Source of the DNA: MW101C3 sp943367595
GTDB lineage: Bacteria; Cyanobacteriota; Cyanobacteriia; PCC-6307; Cyanobiaceae
Length of the DNA: 64,000 nt
Assembly: GCA_943367595.1 (NCBI GenBank)
Contig: CALRJS020000011.1
Coordinates: 1 to 64,000 of the forward strand
Direction of reading: 5' to 3'
This document shows positions 33,932 to 42,370 of this stretch, piece after piece; within the stretch, counting starts at the first letter, position 1; every line of letters starts with the position of its first letter. The notes beneath the pieces were generated by a model, which searched no databases, was not told the origin of the DNA, and was given only the letters and a program-made list of their open reading frames with translations. The translations under genes and the position numbers were made by a program.

Positions 33932-35401
33932 ATGAAGGGACGGTCACAGGGCTCAGCGGGCTTCGGTGCTGGATCGGCTGACGGGCCCGGGGTTGGAGGC
34001 AGGAAGCGGCTGCCTTCCCGGCGCCGGAGTCTGTCCGCCAACCCCGAGCAGGAGGCACTGCTGCTGGTGAAAGCCGGCCGGTTGCCGGAGGCCGAAGCGA
34101 TCTATCGCGCCCTGCTCAAGGCTGGACCGCCGACTGCGACGGCCTGCAACAACCTCGCCCTGCTCTGCGGCATGACCGGCAGGAAGATGGAGGAACTGCG
34201 GCTGCTGCGCCAGGCGCTGACCCTGCAGCCGCATTACCCACCGGCCCTTGCCAACCTCGGCAAGGCCCTCCTCCCCCTCGGTCGGCTGGAGGAATCCGAA
34301 CGGCTGCTGCGCCAGGCGCTGGAGCTGGCCACCCAATCTCCTGAAATCCTCAACAGCCTGGGCGCCACCCTCATGGCCCGCAGCGACCTGGACGGGGCAG
34401 AGGCCTGCTTCCGGGAGGCCCTCCACTTCCATGACGAGCTTGCTGAGGCCCACTTCAACCTGGCCCGCACGCTGCTGCTGCGCGGCCGGTTTCAGGAGGC
34501 CTGGCAGAGATACGAATGGCGATGGCGCTGTCCTGAGTATCAGCATCAGCAGTTGACCAGCGGGCGCCCCCCCTTTGCCCCTGAGGCCCGAACAGGCCGG
34601 TTGCTGCTCTGGCCTGAGCAGGGCGTGGGGGATGAAGTGCTGTTCCACTCCCTGCTCCACGAGGCGGACCAGCTCAGCGAGGAGATCGTGCTGCAGGCCG
34701 ACGATCGCCTGCTGCCGCTGCTGGAGCGCTCGTTTCCGGCCCTCACCGTCGTCGGATCGGCAGCTCCGGTGCCGGAATCCCGCTACGACCGGCAGCTGCC
34801 GGTGGGTGGGATGTGTCGCGTTCTGCGCCCCGATGCAGGGGCGTTTCGCCGCCAGCGCCCGGGCTATCTCCGCAGTGATCCCATCCGTCGAGAAAGGATC
34901 AGGGAAGAGCTGCAGAGCAGGCATCAGGGCCTCCTCTGCGGCGTCTCCTGGCACAGTGCCGGACTCACCGGGCCCGCCAAATCGATCGAGCTGGCGGCCC
35001 TGGCGCCAGCCCTCTCACACCCCGACGTGGCTCTGGTGTCGCTTCAGTACGGGTCCGTGCGGCAGGACATCGCCCGCCTCAGGCGCAAGACGGGTGTGGA
35101 GGTGCTGGAGGTGGACAGCGTCGACACCTTCGGCGATCTCGACGGACTTGCCGCACTGATCGACGCCTGCGACCTGGTCGTCTCGATCTCCAACAGCACC
35201 GCGAACCTGGCCGGCGCTCTGGGGAAACCCACCTGGGTGCTGCTGCCCTCCGCGCCGGACTGGCGCTGGGGTCAGTCGGGTGCCTCCTGTTTCTGGTACC
35301 CCTCCTGTCGCCTGTTCCGGCAAGAACGGCCCGGAGATTGGCAGCCGCCGCTCTTCGAACTGGGGAAGGCGCTGGACAGGCTGCGTTCCACTGCGGCCTA
35401 G
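33932..35401 (+). CDS. TPR-repeat protein with C-terminal GT9-like domain
   Basis: The protein is 489 residues. After a basic leader there are about four TPR repeats (residues 37-190), with segments such as AEAIYRALLKAGP, LANLGKALLPLGRLEESERLLRQALEL and GAEACFREALHFHDELAEAHFNLARTLLLRGRFQEAWQRYEWRW. The C-terminal half, including GRLLLWPEQGVGDEVLFHSLL, CGVSWHSAGLTGPAKSIEL and DLVVSISNSTANLAGALGKPTWVLLP, resembles heptosyltransferase-like TPR proteins. A role in protein or polysaccharide glycosylation is possible. It is convergent with chlI, with a gap of 20 bases. Confidence 0.75.
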   Translation: MKGRSQGSAGFGAGSADGPGVGGRKRLPSRRRSLSANPEQEALLLVKAGRLPEAEAIYRALLKAGPPTATACNNLALLCGMTGRKMEELRLLRQALTLQPHYPPALANLGKALLPLGRLEESERLLRQALELATQSPEILNSLGATLMARSDLDGAEACFREALHFHDELAEAHFNLARTLLLRGRFQEAWQRYEWRWRCPEYQHQQLTSGRPPFAPEARTGRLLLWPEQGVGDEVLFHSLLHEADQLSEEIVLQADDRLLPLLERSFPALTVVGSAAPVPESRYDRQLPVGGMCRVLRPDAGAFRRQRPGYLRSDPIRRERIREELQSRHQGLLCGVSWHSAGLTGPAKSIELAALAPALSHPDVALVSLQYGSVRQDIARLRRKTGVEVLEVDSVDTFGDLDGLAALIDACDLVVSISNSTANLAGALGKPTWVLLPSAPDWRWGQSGASCFWYPSCRLFRQERPGDWQPPLFELGKALDRLRSTAA

Positions 35402-35421
35402 CGCTGCGGCCCCCTGCGGGC

Positions 35422-36510
35422 TCAGGCCGCCAGGGCCAGCTCGAAACCGCTGCGGTCGCTCGGCTCAGGCCGCTCGAACACCTTGCAGAACACCTTGATA
35501 ACCCGATCGCCGGTGTCGATCTGCTCCAGCGGGTCCTTGCGCAGGCGGTGGCGCAGGCAGCAGGCCACCACCCGGGCCACGTCGTCGTCGGTGACCTCGT
35601 TGCGGTGCTCGAAGGCAGCCAGGGCCCTGGCCGCCCGGTTGGTGACGATGTCGCCGCGCAGGCCGTCCACATCCAGTTCGCCGCACACCGCCGAGATGCG
35701 CACCCGCAGGTCGTCGTCGATCACCACCGACGGCAACCGGTTCTGGGCCTCCACCACCCGGGCCTGCAGGGCGTCCTGAACGTCCTGCACCTGGGCGCTG
35801 AAGGCCTCGGGGTCGGCATCGAAGCCGGTGCGCTGGTCAACCACCTGCACGCGCAGCTCGGGATCGCGCACGGTGCGCACCTCCACGCTCATGCCGAAGC
35901 GATCAAGCAGCTGGGGCCGCAGCTCCCCTTCCTCCGGGTTGCCGGAGCCGATCAGCACGAAACGCGCCGGGTGCCGCACGCTCACGCCTTCCCGTTCCAC
36001 CGTGTTCCAGCCCGAGGCGGCCGAGTCGAGCAGCACGTCCACCAGGTGGTCGTCGAGAAGGTTCACCTCATCGACGTAGAGCAGGCCGCGGTTGGCCTTG
36101 GCCAGCAGGCCCGGCTCAAACGCCCGGATGCCCTCGCTCAGCGCTTTCTCGATGTCGATCGTGCCGCACAAACGGTCTTCGGTGGCACCCAGCGGCAGGT
36201 CCACCATCGGCACCTGGCGGGGTTCCACCGGCAGGGTCTCGCCGGCTTCGGCCCGTTCGCGCACCTCGCTGCTCTGCAGATCGGGGTCGGTGGGAGAGCT
36301 GTTGTAGGGGTCGCCGGCCACCACGGGGATAGCTGGCAGCAGATCGGCCAGGGCGCGGATGGTGGTCGACTTGCCCGTACCGCGGTCGCCCATGATCATC
36401 ACGCCGCCGATGCGGGGATCGATCACGTTCAGCAGCAGGGCGAGTTTCATCTCCTCCTGGCCGACGATGGCGGTGAAGGGAAACACCCTGCGCTTGCGGG
36501 TCTGACTCAC
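35422..36510 (-). CDS. chlI: Magnesium chelatase subunit ChlI
   Basis: ChlI is the AAA+ ATPase that, with ChlD and ChlH, inserts magnesium into protoporphyrin IX, the first committed step of chlorophyll synthesis. VFPFTAIVGQEEMKLALLLN opens the AAA+ core, GDRGTGKSTT is Walker A, GLLYVDEVNLLDDHLVDVLLD Walker B, and GSGNPEEGELRPQLLDRFGM sensor 1. The arginine and sensor 2 regions follow to residue 362. The GTG at 36510 overlaps the stop of the DUF3370 gene as GTGA, the only start near the conserved beginning. The two genes are therefore coupled. Confidence 0.95.
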   Translation of the reverse strand: MSQTRKRRVFPFTAIVGQEEMKLALLLNVIDPRIGGVMIMGDRGTGKSTTIRALADLLPAIPVVAGDPYNSSPTDPDLQSSEVRERAEAGETLPVEPRQVPMVDLPLGATEDRLCGTIDIEKALSEGIRAFEPGLLAKANRGLLYVDEVNLLDDHLVDVLLDSAASGWNTVEREGVSVRHPARFVLIGSGNPEEGELRPQLLDRFGMSVEVRTVRDPELRVQVVDQRTGFDADPEAFSAQVQDVQDALQARVVEAQNRLPSVVIDDDLRVRISAVCGELDVDGLRGDIVTNRAARALAAFEHRNEVTDDDVARVVACCLRHRLRKDPLEQIDTGDRVIKVFCKVFERPEPSDRSGFELALAA

Positions 36511-38102
36511 GGACGACAGCTCGGCACGGGTTCGGATTGTTTCACAGCTGAGGTTTCGGCCGGCGCGGCGGGCACCGGCAGCAGGGTGAGCACCTGGGGT
36601 GGGGTGGCATCCGCCGGGTAGATCAACCGCACGCGCAGCTCCCGCTGCTCTCCGGGCTGGAGCCGCACGCGGCCCAGCTCCGGCCCCTGCTGCCCCTGGC
36701 GCTGCACCAGGTGGAACCAGCGCCGGCCCATCCGCCGGCCCTGGGGATCGTCGAGGCCGCTCACCTCCACGGTGCCGCGGAACATCACCGGCCGGACCTC
36801 GGTGACGTTGAAGCTCAACCCTCCCAGCGGCTTGTCGGTCTTGCGGGGCGACTCCAGCGCCAGCGAAAGCACGCTCGGCTGGTCGCTGTCGTTGCGCAGC
36901 GGCAGGCGCAGGTCGTACTCGACGCCGTAGTTGCCGTGGGCGGCCCAGGCGGTGCCGGGATAGAAGGGGTCGAGCTCGGCGGTCTGCACCTGGCCGGTGC
37001 CGAGGGTGCCCAGCTCCAGCCCGGCGATCGGCCACGACACCGGGGCGCTGCGCACCGACAGCACCGGGCTGCCGGGATCGGTGAGCGTGCCGGTCCAACG
37101 GCTGCCCAGCTGCACACCACTGACCCGCGAATAGATGATCCGCCCCTTGGCGCCGCGCGGCGTGGGCTGGTGCTCCTTGGGGCTGAGCCCGCCCCGCAAC
37201 AGCTCCAGCCAGGTGGCGTCCGACGGGGGCTGGTCACCGCCGAAGGCGGCCAGTGTGGCGACCTGCACCGGCCCGTCGCTCACCAGCCGCAGCTGCAGGT
37301 TGCGGCCGTTGAGCAGGGGGTCGAGGCCGCGCACCGGGATCGGCACTGCCACCAGGGTGGTGAGTTCTCCGGCCGGCAGCTGCCATTGGGCCGGAATCTC
37401 AGGGCTGCGGCGCTGCTGCAGCAGTTCAGCCGCCACCCGGCTGCCCGGGCCGGAAAACGCGGAGGTGCCGTCATGGGGAACCAGCGCCGGCAGGGGCAGG
37501 AAGGGAGCGTCCGCCTGTTTGGGGTCGGTGGCCTGCGACAGCGCCGTGGAACCGCTGATCAACTGCAGCCGCACCGGCCGCGGGCCGTTGGGTGCCGCCA
37601 CCACCCCCAGCCAGAGGGTGGAATCCACGGTTTCGGGCCGCCCCGCGTAGACGTGATGGCTGAACAGGTCGAAGCGGCCTTTCAGGGGACGGTTGAGGTG
37701 AGCCGCCGGCACACCAAGAGGCTGCCCGCCCAGGGTGGCGGCCCCATCGAAGGTGGAGAGCAGGATGCCGGGCGCCGTGATCAGCTCGGGGTTGTTGTCA
37801 TTGATCAACGGCACCTGATCCAGCTTTCCGGGCAGCGCCCGCACCTGCTGGGGCCGCAGCACGGTGGTGGGAGCCGCAGCGGGGGCGGGAGCCGGTGCCG
37901 GAGCCGCGGCGGGCTGGATGGGCCCCGTAGCGGCCGCCGGATTCGCTGCCGGCTTGGCCGCGGAAGTGGCCGCCAGGGTGGTCAGCGGATCGGCGGCGGC
38001 GGCCCCGCCACTGGCGCCCAGCGCCAGGGCGCCACCGGCAAGAGCCGGCAGCAGGGAGCTCAGCCACCGGCGACGGCGGTTGCGGGAAGCGTGCGGGTTC
38101 AT
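36507..38102 (-). CDS. Secreted DUF3370 family protein
   Basis: The precursor has 531 residues with a long signal peptide (RRRRWLSSLLPALAGGALALGASGGAAAA), then a low-complexity Ala/Pro stretch (about residues 45-80). The main domain from about residue 85 contains ALPGKLDQVPLINDNNPELI and GILLSTFDG, hallmarks of DUF3370 proteins in cyanobacteria. HGNYGVEYDLRLPLRND is another conserved block. It is presumably periplasmic or outer-membrane associated, with unknown function. It overlaps chlI (GTGA) downstream and the beta-lactamase-like gene (ATGA) upstream, forming a three-gene unit. Confidence 0.8.
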   Translation of the reverse strand: MNPHASRNRRRRWLSSLLPALAGGALALGASGGAAAADPLTTLAATSAAKPAANPAAATGPIQPAAAPAPAPAPAAAPTTVLRPQQVRALPGKLDQVPLINDNNPELITAPGILLSTFDGAATLGGQPLGVPAAHLNRPLKGRFDLFSHHVYAGRPETVDSTLWLGVVAAPNGPRPVRLQLISGSTALSQATDPKQADAPFLPLPALVPHDGTSAFSGPGSRVAAELLQQRRSPEIPAQWQLPAGELTTLVAVPIPVRGLDPLLNGRNLQLRLVSDGPVQVATLAAFGGDQPPSDATWLELLRGGLSPKEHQPTPRGAKGRIIYSRVSGVQLGSRWTGTLTDPGSPVLSVRSAPVSWPIAGLELGTLGTGQVQTAELDPFYPGTAWAAHGNYGVEYDLRLPLRNDSDQPSVLSLALESPRKTDKPLGGLSFNVTEVRPVMFRGTVEVSGLDDPQGRRMGRRWFHLVQRQGQQGPELGRVRLQPGEQRELRVRLIYPADATPPQVLTLLPVPAAPAETSAVKQSEPVPSCRP

Positions 38103-39190
38103 CGCGGGGTGGGAGCAGGGGAACGGCCGACCAGGGTTTCGCTCATGGCCGCGGCCATCGCCCGGATCAGATCGGTGGAGCGGGGATCGTTGAAGGGGCC
38201 CTTGACCATGAAGGCCGCCACGGCCCGCTGGCCGTTGGGCAGTTCAATCAGTCCGGCATCGGAGTAGGCGATGCCGATGTCGCCGGTCTTGTTGAGCACG
38301 TTGATGCCGCGGGCCAGCAGTTCGCTGTCGGGGTCGCTGGAATCGCCGCCGATCCCCTTGAGCACCCCTGCGGGCAGAAGGGTGTTGGTGCGCGAGGTAC
38401 CCATGATCGTGCGGAAGTGATCCCGCGCCCGTGGACTGAGCTTGGCGCCGGTGTCCACCAGGGCGATGGAGCGGGCGAGATCGTGGGGGCTGGTGGTGTT
38501 GGTGCCCTCCAGATCGGGCAGCCAGTTGTTGACCACAGTGGCGGGAAGGCCCAGCGCCTGGAAGCGGGCATTGATGGCCAACTTGCCACCCACCCGCTTG
38601 ATCAGCAGGTTGGTGGCGCTGTTGTCGCTGACGCGGATCATCTCGGTGGCGGCTTCGTAGAAGGGAAAGCGTGTACCGAGCGGACGGCTGGCCATCCAGC
38701 CGGCACCACCACCCACCACCTCCTTGGTGAGCGGCAGGGGTTCGCCCCAGCGCAACTTGCCGCGGTCGAGGTCCTCGAGCGCCGCCAGCAGGATCGGTGT
38801 CTTGATCGAGCTGGCGGCAGGCAGCGGTGTGTCGGGATTCAGCTGGGCGAAGCGGCCGTCATCGAGCACCAGCAGGAAGCCCCCCACCTTGAGGTCCTTC
38901 TGGGCCGCCGCCAGCGCCTTCCAGCGGGCGCTGAGGGCCGTGAGTTCCTTGCGCGGCTCGAAGCTGCCCAGCGGGATGCCCTGCTGCAGCGGCGCCACCG
39001 GTGTGGTGGCAGCGCCCATGCGCGGCGTGTCCATCGCTCCCTGAGCCATCCGGGGGGCGAGCTGTTTCAGCACCGTGCCGGTGATCACACCGAGACCGAC
39101 GCCCAGCACCAGCAGTCGCAGCACCAGGGCCAGGGGCTGGAACCAGCCGGTGGATCCGGATCGGGGGGGGCGGCCCGAGCGCACAGACAA
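38099..39190 (-). CDS. Class A beta-lactamase-like serine hydrolase
   Basis: The 363-residue protein has an N-terminal membrane anchor or signal (LALVLRLLVLGVGLGVITGTVL). The penicillin-recognising motifs are all present: SSIK as the SxxK motif (about residue 127), SDN in RVSDNSATNLL (about 190) and KTG in LNKTGDIGIAYS (about 312). Such proteins in cyanobacteria may act on peptidoglycan or beta-lactams; the sequence cannot decide between them. It is the first gene of a unit with DUF3370 and chlI, linked by ATGA and GTGA overlaps. Confidence 0.85.
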   Translation of the reverse strand: MSVRSGRPPRSGSTGWFQPLALVLRLLVLGVGLGVITGTVLKQLAPRMAQGAMDTPRMGAATTPVAPLQQGIPLGSFEPRKELTALSARWKALAAAQKDLKVGGFLLVLDDGRFAQLNPDTPLPAASSIKTPILLAALEDLDRGKLRWGEPLPLTKEVVGGGAGWMASRPLGTRFPFYEAATEMIRVSDNSATNLLIKRVGGKLAINARFQALGLPATVVNNWLPDLEGTNTTSPHDLARSIALVDTGAKLSPRARDHFRTIMGTSRTNTLLPAGVLKGIGGDSSDPDSELLARGINVLNKTGDIGIAYSDAGLIELPNGQRAVAAFMVKGPFNDPRSTDLIRAMAAAMSETLVGRSPAPTPR

Positions 39191-39211
39191 ACGAAAAGGG
39201 TTGGCAGGACG

Positions 39212-40192
39212 TTAAGGGGTCCGGCGTTCGGTGGCCCAGCGCAGCTGCCGGACCATGCCCCGCACCAGGGCCACTTCGTCGGCATCGATCTGGGCCCGCT
39301 GCAGCAGGCCTCGCACCTTGGCCATGCGGGCATGGGCCGTGTGCGGCAGCAGAAAACCCACCTCCAGCAGCAGCGCCTGGGCATCGGCCAGCGCAGCCTC
39401 CAGGTCGGCGCGCCGCACCGGGGTGGGCAGCGCGGTGGTGGGCGCGGGGCCTGGACCAGGCGGGCGGGTGCGGAACCGGTGCCACTCGTGCAACACGATG
39501 GCCAGCGCATGGGACAGGTTGAGCGAGGTGTAGGCGGGATCGGCGGCGATGCGCAGCACCCGTCCGGCCTGCAGAAGTTCGTCATTGCTCAGTCCCCTGT
39601 CTTCGCGGCCGAACACCAGGGCAGACACCCGCGGCACCGCCGCCAGGCCAGGGCCGTCAGCACGGTTGGGAGGGCTGTCGAGGTTGCCGGAGTTACCGGA
39701 GTTGCTGGGATTGCCATAGCCGCCAGGGTTGCTGGGACTGCCGGGGCTGTGAGGGCTGCCAGGTCTTTCAAGGCGGCTGGCGGCTCCAGGCCCGTCGGGG
39801 CCGCGAAGGTCGCGAGGGCCTCTGGCCAGGCTTGCGGCCCCTTCTCCATCGCCCTCTCCGTCTCCCGCCGCCAGCCAGGCAAAGGCCTCGGGCGGGTCCA
39901 CCACGGCCACCGGAGCAGCCTCCGGCCGCCCGCTGGCGGCCACGACACGGCGGCAATCGGCGATGGCGGCGGCCAGAGCAGGAAACACCACGGCCCGCTC
40001 CAGCAGCGGCTGGGCATGGACGGCCATGCGGCGGGCTTCATCGCCGAGATGATCGCAGCGGGGCGCCACCAGGCGCAGCTCGGCAATGCCGAAGTTGGCG
40101 CAGAGACGGGCGGCGCTGCCCACATTCAGCGGCCCGGCAGGTTCAACCAGCACCACCACCGGTGGGTAGGGAGCGGGCGCAGGGGCTGTCAC
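39212..40192 (-). CDS. tRNA/rRNA 2'-O-methyltransferase, TrmJ/SpoU type, with large low-complexity insert
   Basis: The SPOUT methyltransferase fold is recognised by VVLVEPAGPLNVGSAARLCANFGIAELRLVAP at the N-terminus, ALVFGREDRGLSNDEL in motif 2, and PAYTSLNLSHALAIVLHEW in motif 3. Between the first half and motif 2, residues 110-188 are an insert made almost entirely of Gly, Pro, Ser, Asn and Asp (PGSPSNPGGYGNPSN and similar). The C-terminal helices resemble the TrmJ extension. The methylated position is not certain. Its start and the cytM-like gene's stop overlap by four bases (40189-40192). Confidence 0.85.
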   Translation of the reverse strand: MTAPAPAPYPPVVVLVEPAGPLNVGSAARLCANFGIAELRLVAPRCDHLGDEARRMAVHAQPLLERAVVFPALAAAIADCRRVVAASGRPEAAPVAVVDPPEAFAWLAAGDGEGDGEGAASLARGPRDLRGPDGPGAASRLERPGSPHSPGSPSNPGGYGNPSNSGNSGNLDSPPNRADGPGLAAVPRVSALVFGREDRGLSNDELLQAGRVLRIAADPAYTSLNLSHALAIVLHEWHRFRTRPPGPGPAPTTALPTPVRRADLEAALADAQALLLEVGFLLPHTAHARMAKVRGLLQRAQIDADEVALVRGMVRQLRWATERRTP

Positions 40193-40650
40193 GCCAGTGC
40201 GTGGAGGTGGGCGATCAGGTCGGCCATGGCCTGGGGATCAGGCTGAAAACGGGGCATGGGCGGAGTGCGGCCGCTCACAACCTGCTGCACGAGTCGGCGG
40301 TCGTTCTTGCGCTGGGTGACGCCATGCAGGCTCGGGCCCACCAGTCCCTGGCCGGCAATGCCATGGCAACCGGCGCAATTGATCAGGAACAGCCGGCTGC
40401 CGCGATCGGCCGAGCCGACCAGATCCAGGGTCTGGCGGGTGTAAGGGTCGCCGTGGATGGAGGGGAGCAGCCCCAGGGCCAGCAGCACGCAGGCGGCAGC
40501 TGCCATCAGCACCATCGCCGTGATCAGACCCTGACGGCGGAGTGTGGCCTCCGCTGCCCCCTCAGGAGCCGTTGTCGGGGTCAGATCACCTGTCAAGGAA
40601 CGCCACGCTGCTCCCTCCAGACTGCCGCAGACGTGAAACAATTGCGTCAC
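40189..40650 (-). CDS. cytM: Cytochrome cM-like membrane c-type cytochrome
   Basis: The protein has one N-terminal hydrophobic helix ([21 protein letters not shown]) and a small class I c domain with haem site CAGCH ([21 protein letters not shown]) and a distal methionine in [11 protein letters not shown]. This size and anchored topology, plus the position head-to-head with petG, match cytochrome cM of cyanobacteria, which is thought to act in respiration or stress. A GTG at 40650 gives 153 residues; a TTG at 40596 or ATG at 40515 would shorten the pre-helix segment. The former places its start only 20 bases from petG. Confidence 0.78.
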
Positions 40651-40670
40651 TTCTTTGTGGCCGACTCTCC

Positions 40671-40784
40671 ATGATCGAACCCCTGCTCTGCGGCATCGTG
40701 CTGGGTCTGATTCCCGTCACCCTGTTGGGGTTGTTCGTGGCGGCCTGGAACCAATACCGCCGTGGCAGCGCCCTCGGCGGCTGA
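40671..40784 (+). CDS. petG: Cytochrome b6f subunit PetG
   Basis: This is a 37-residue single-helix subunit, [20 protein letters not shown]... ending YRRGSALGG, which matches PetG along its length. It stabilises the cytochrome b6f dimer. It is divergent from the cytM-like gene with little room between them, so its promoter must lie inside the 5' part of that gene or its start is shorter. A duplicated stop-codon region follows (40779-40816). Confidence 0.95.
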
Positions 40785-40875
40785 ACCAGCGCTTCTCGCC
40801 TGAACCAAGCGGCTGGGGCGACCTGCACCCCCTTCAAGCTGGTACGACAAGCTCGTCACGAAAAGCTGGTCACAA
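40779..40875. repeat. Short tandem duplications after petG, including its stop codon
   Basis: GGCTGAACCAGCG at 40779, containing the petG stop, is followed 19 bases later by the near copy GCCTGAACCAAGCG (40798). Further on, AAGCTGGTACGAC (40836), AAGCTCGTCACGA (40849) and AAAGCTGGTCACA (40862) form a second array with a period of 13. The remaining gap up to rsmD (40976) shows nothing else. Confidence 0.6.
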
Positions 40876-40975
40876 GGCCAGCAGGTGATCAGAGCATCGC
40901 CAGAGCACCGGGTCACCTGGCCCGCTCGTCGTCAACCCCCAGGTGATGACCAGCAAGCCATCACCGGCAGCCCAA

Positions 40976-41596
40976 TCAATGGCGCTCGTCTGGGCTCTCT
41001 TCCATGGAGGGCTCGGCCGGGCGCTCTTGCTTGTGATGGGGCGTCAGCACCACCACTTCCGAGCTGCCATAGCGGCGTTGCTGGCTCAGCTCCCAGCCCG
41101 GTGGTGCCTCAGGCACGCGGCCGCTGCCGCACTCCCACACCAACAACCCACCGGCGGCCATCCAGCCGTGATGAAGCACCGCCGCCGCGATCGGTTGATG
41201 CAGACCCGCCCCGTAGGGCGGATCCACATAGATCAGATCGAAGGGCCCACCAGCTGTACGGCAGGCGCCACCACCCTCCAGCCAGCGCGGCAACGGCCGG
41301 CAGAGCACCTCCACCGTCACCGGCCGCCTCAGGCCGGCGCGCACCGTTTCCAGGTTGGTCCGGGCCGTGGCCGCCATCGCCCGGTCCTGATCCACCGCCA
41401 CCACGGCCGCCACACCGCGCTGCAGCGCCTCGCAGCCCATCACCCCACTGCCGCAGCAGAGGTCGAGCCAGCGCGCGCCCTCCAGCCTGGCGCTGAGCAG
41501 ATTCATCACCGCCAGCCGCACCCGTGAGGTGGTGGGTCTGGCCGCCGAGCCCGCTGGGCTGATCAGCCGGCGTCCGCCACTGATCCGCAGGGTCAT
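40976..41596 (-). CDS. rsmD: 16S rRNA (guanine966-N2)-methyltransferase RsmD
   Basis: RsmD methylates G966 in the 30S subunit. The start MTLRISGGRRLISPAGSAARPTTSRVRLAVMNLL is family-typical, GARWLDLCCGSGVMGCEALQRG is the SAM motif I, and FDLIYVDPPYGAGL holds the catalytic DPPY. The length of 206 residues includes a short charged C-terminal tail. The start codon overlaps the stop of hisH by four bases. Confidence 0.93.
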   Translation of the reverse strand: MTLRISGGRRLISPAGSAARPTTSRVRLAVMNLLSARLEGARWLDLCCGSGVMGCEALQRGVAAVVAVDQDRAMAATARTNLETVRAGLRRPVTVEVLCRPLPRWLEGGGACRTAGGPFDLIYVDPPYGAGLHQPIAAAVLHHGWMAAGGLLVWECGSGRVPEAPPGWELSQQRRYGSSEVVVLTPHHKQERPAEPSMEESPDERH

Positions 41597-42222
41597 GCGG
41601 CGGCGTTCTCCACCCAGCCCAGCCAGCGGCGCAACATGCGCTGGCCCACCGGCCCGGATTTCTCCGGGTGAAACTGGCAGGCCGCCACGTTCTGCTGCCA
41701 GACGGCAGCCGTGACCCGGGCATCGCCGTAGGCCACCTGGGCGGTGACGCAGGCGGGATCCGTGGGGTCGGCGGCGAAGGAATGGACGAAGTAGACCCAG
41801 GCGGGTGGCTGATCCGCTGGCAGCAGCGGCGATGGTGCGCCCGGCAGCAGCGGCGCCCAGCCCATGTGAGGAATCGGATGATCGGGCGTGCGCGGCAGGG
41901 CGCGCACCCGGCCGGCCAGCAGACCCAGTCCCTCGCGCTGCCCTTCCTCACTGCTCTCGAACAGCAACTGCAACCCCAGGCAGATCCCGAGCAGGCGTCC
42001 ACCGGAGTCGCACCAAGCTTTCAGGGGTTCGATCAGATCCGCCTGCTCCAGCCGCTGCATGGCGGGGTCGAAAGCGCCCACGCCCGGCAGGATCAAGGCA
42101 TGGCAGGCCTGCATCGCGGCGGCTTCCTGCACGGGCACCACCTCGGCGCCGAGGCGCTCGATCGCGCGGCGCACGGAATGGAGATTGCCCATGCCGTAAT
42201 CGATCAATCCGATCCGGCTCAT
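41593..42222 (-). CDS. hisH: Imidazole glycerol phosphate synthase, glutamine amidotransferase subunit
   Basis: HisH supplies ammonia to HisF in histidine synthesis. RIGLIDYGMGNLHSVRRAIERLG opens the protein, LILPGVGAF follows, the nucleophile Cys is in GRLLGICLGLQLLFESSEEG, and the His-Glu pair is in ACQFHPEKSG. The start at 42222 is preferred because MSRIGLIDYG is the usual beginning; an ATG four codons earlier is possible. It is coupled to rsmD by a four-base overlap. Confidence 0.95.
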   Translation of the reverse strand: MSRIGLIDYGMGNLHSVRRAIERLGAEVVPVQEAAAMQACHALILPGVGAFDPAMQRLEQADLIEPLKAWCDSGGRLLGICLGLQLLFESSEEGQREGLGLLAGRVRALPRTPDHPIPHMGWAPLLPGAPSPLLPADQPPAWVYFVHSFAADPTDPACVTAQVAYGDARVTAAVWQQNVAACQFHPEKSGPVGQRMLRRWLGWVENAAA

Positions 42223-42334
42223 GGCAGGGGGCACTCCAGTGAAGGCGAGCGAAACGCAGGCAGCCGCCCCCTGAGCAGCCGTAGCTGTAGCGGATCAGAC
42301 GACAACCGAAGTGCCTGCGGCAGAGGCATTCGTG

Positions 42335-42370
42335 GAGGAAGGAAAAGAGGAAGGAAAAGAGGAAGGACCA
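42335..42370. repeat. Three 12-base tandem repeats after the LOG gene
   Basis: GAGGAAGGAAAA occurs at 42335 and 42347, and GAGGAAGGACCA at 42359, ending just before the stop codon of the LOG-family gene (42371 on the minus strand). The stretch is a strand-biased purine tract (CT-rich on the minus strand) in the gap to hisH. Confidence 0.85.

Noticed and set aside
35338..36621. Long open frame on the plus strand opposite chlI
   Set aside because: It is antisense to the conserved chlI gene and rich in His/Gly/Ala shadows.
40836..40875. CRISPR-like short repeats
   Set aside because: Units are adjacent without spacers, degenerate, and only 13 bases long; no cas gene is present.
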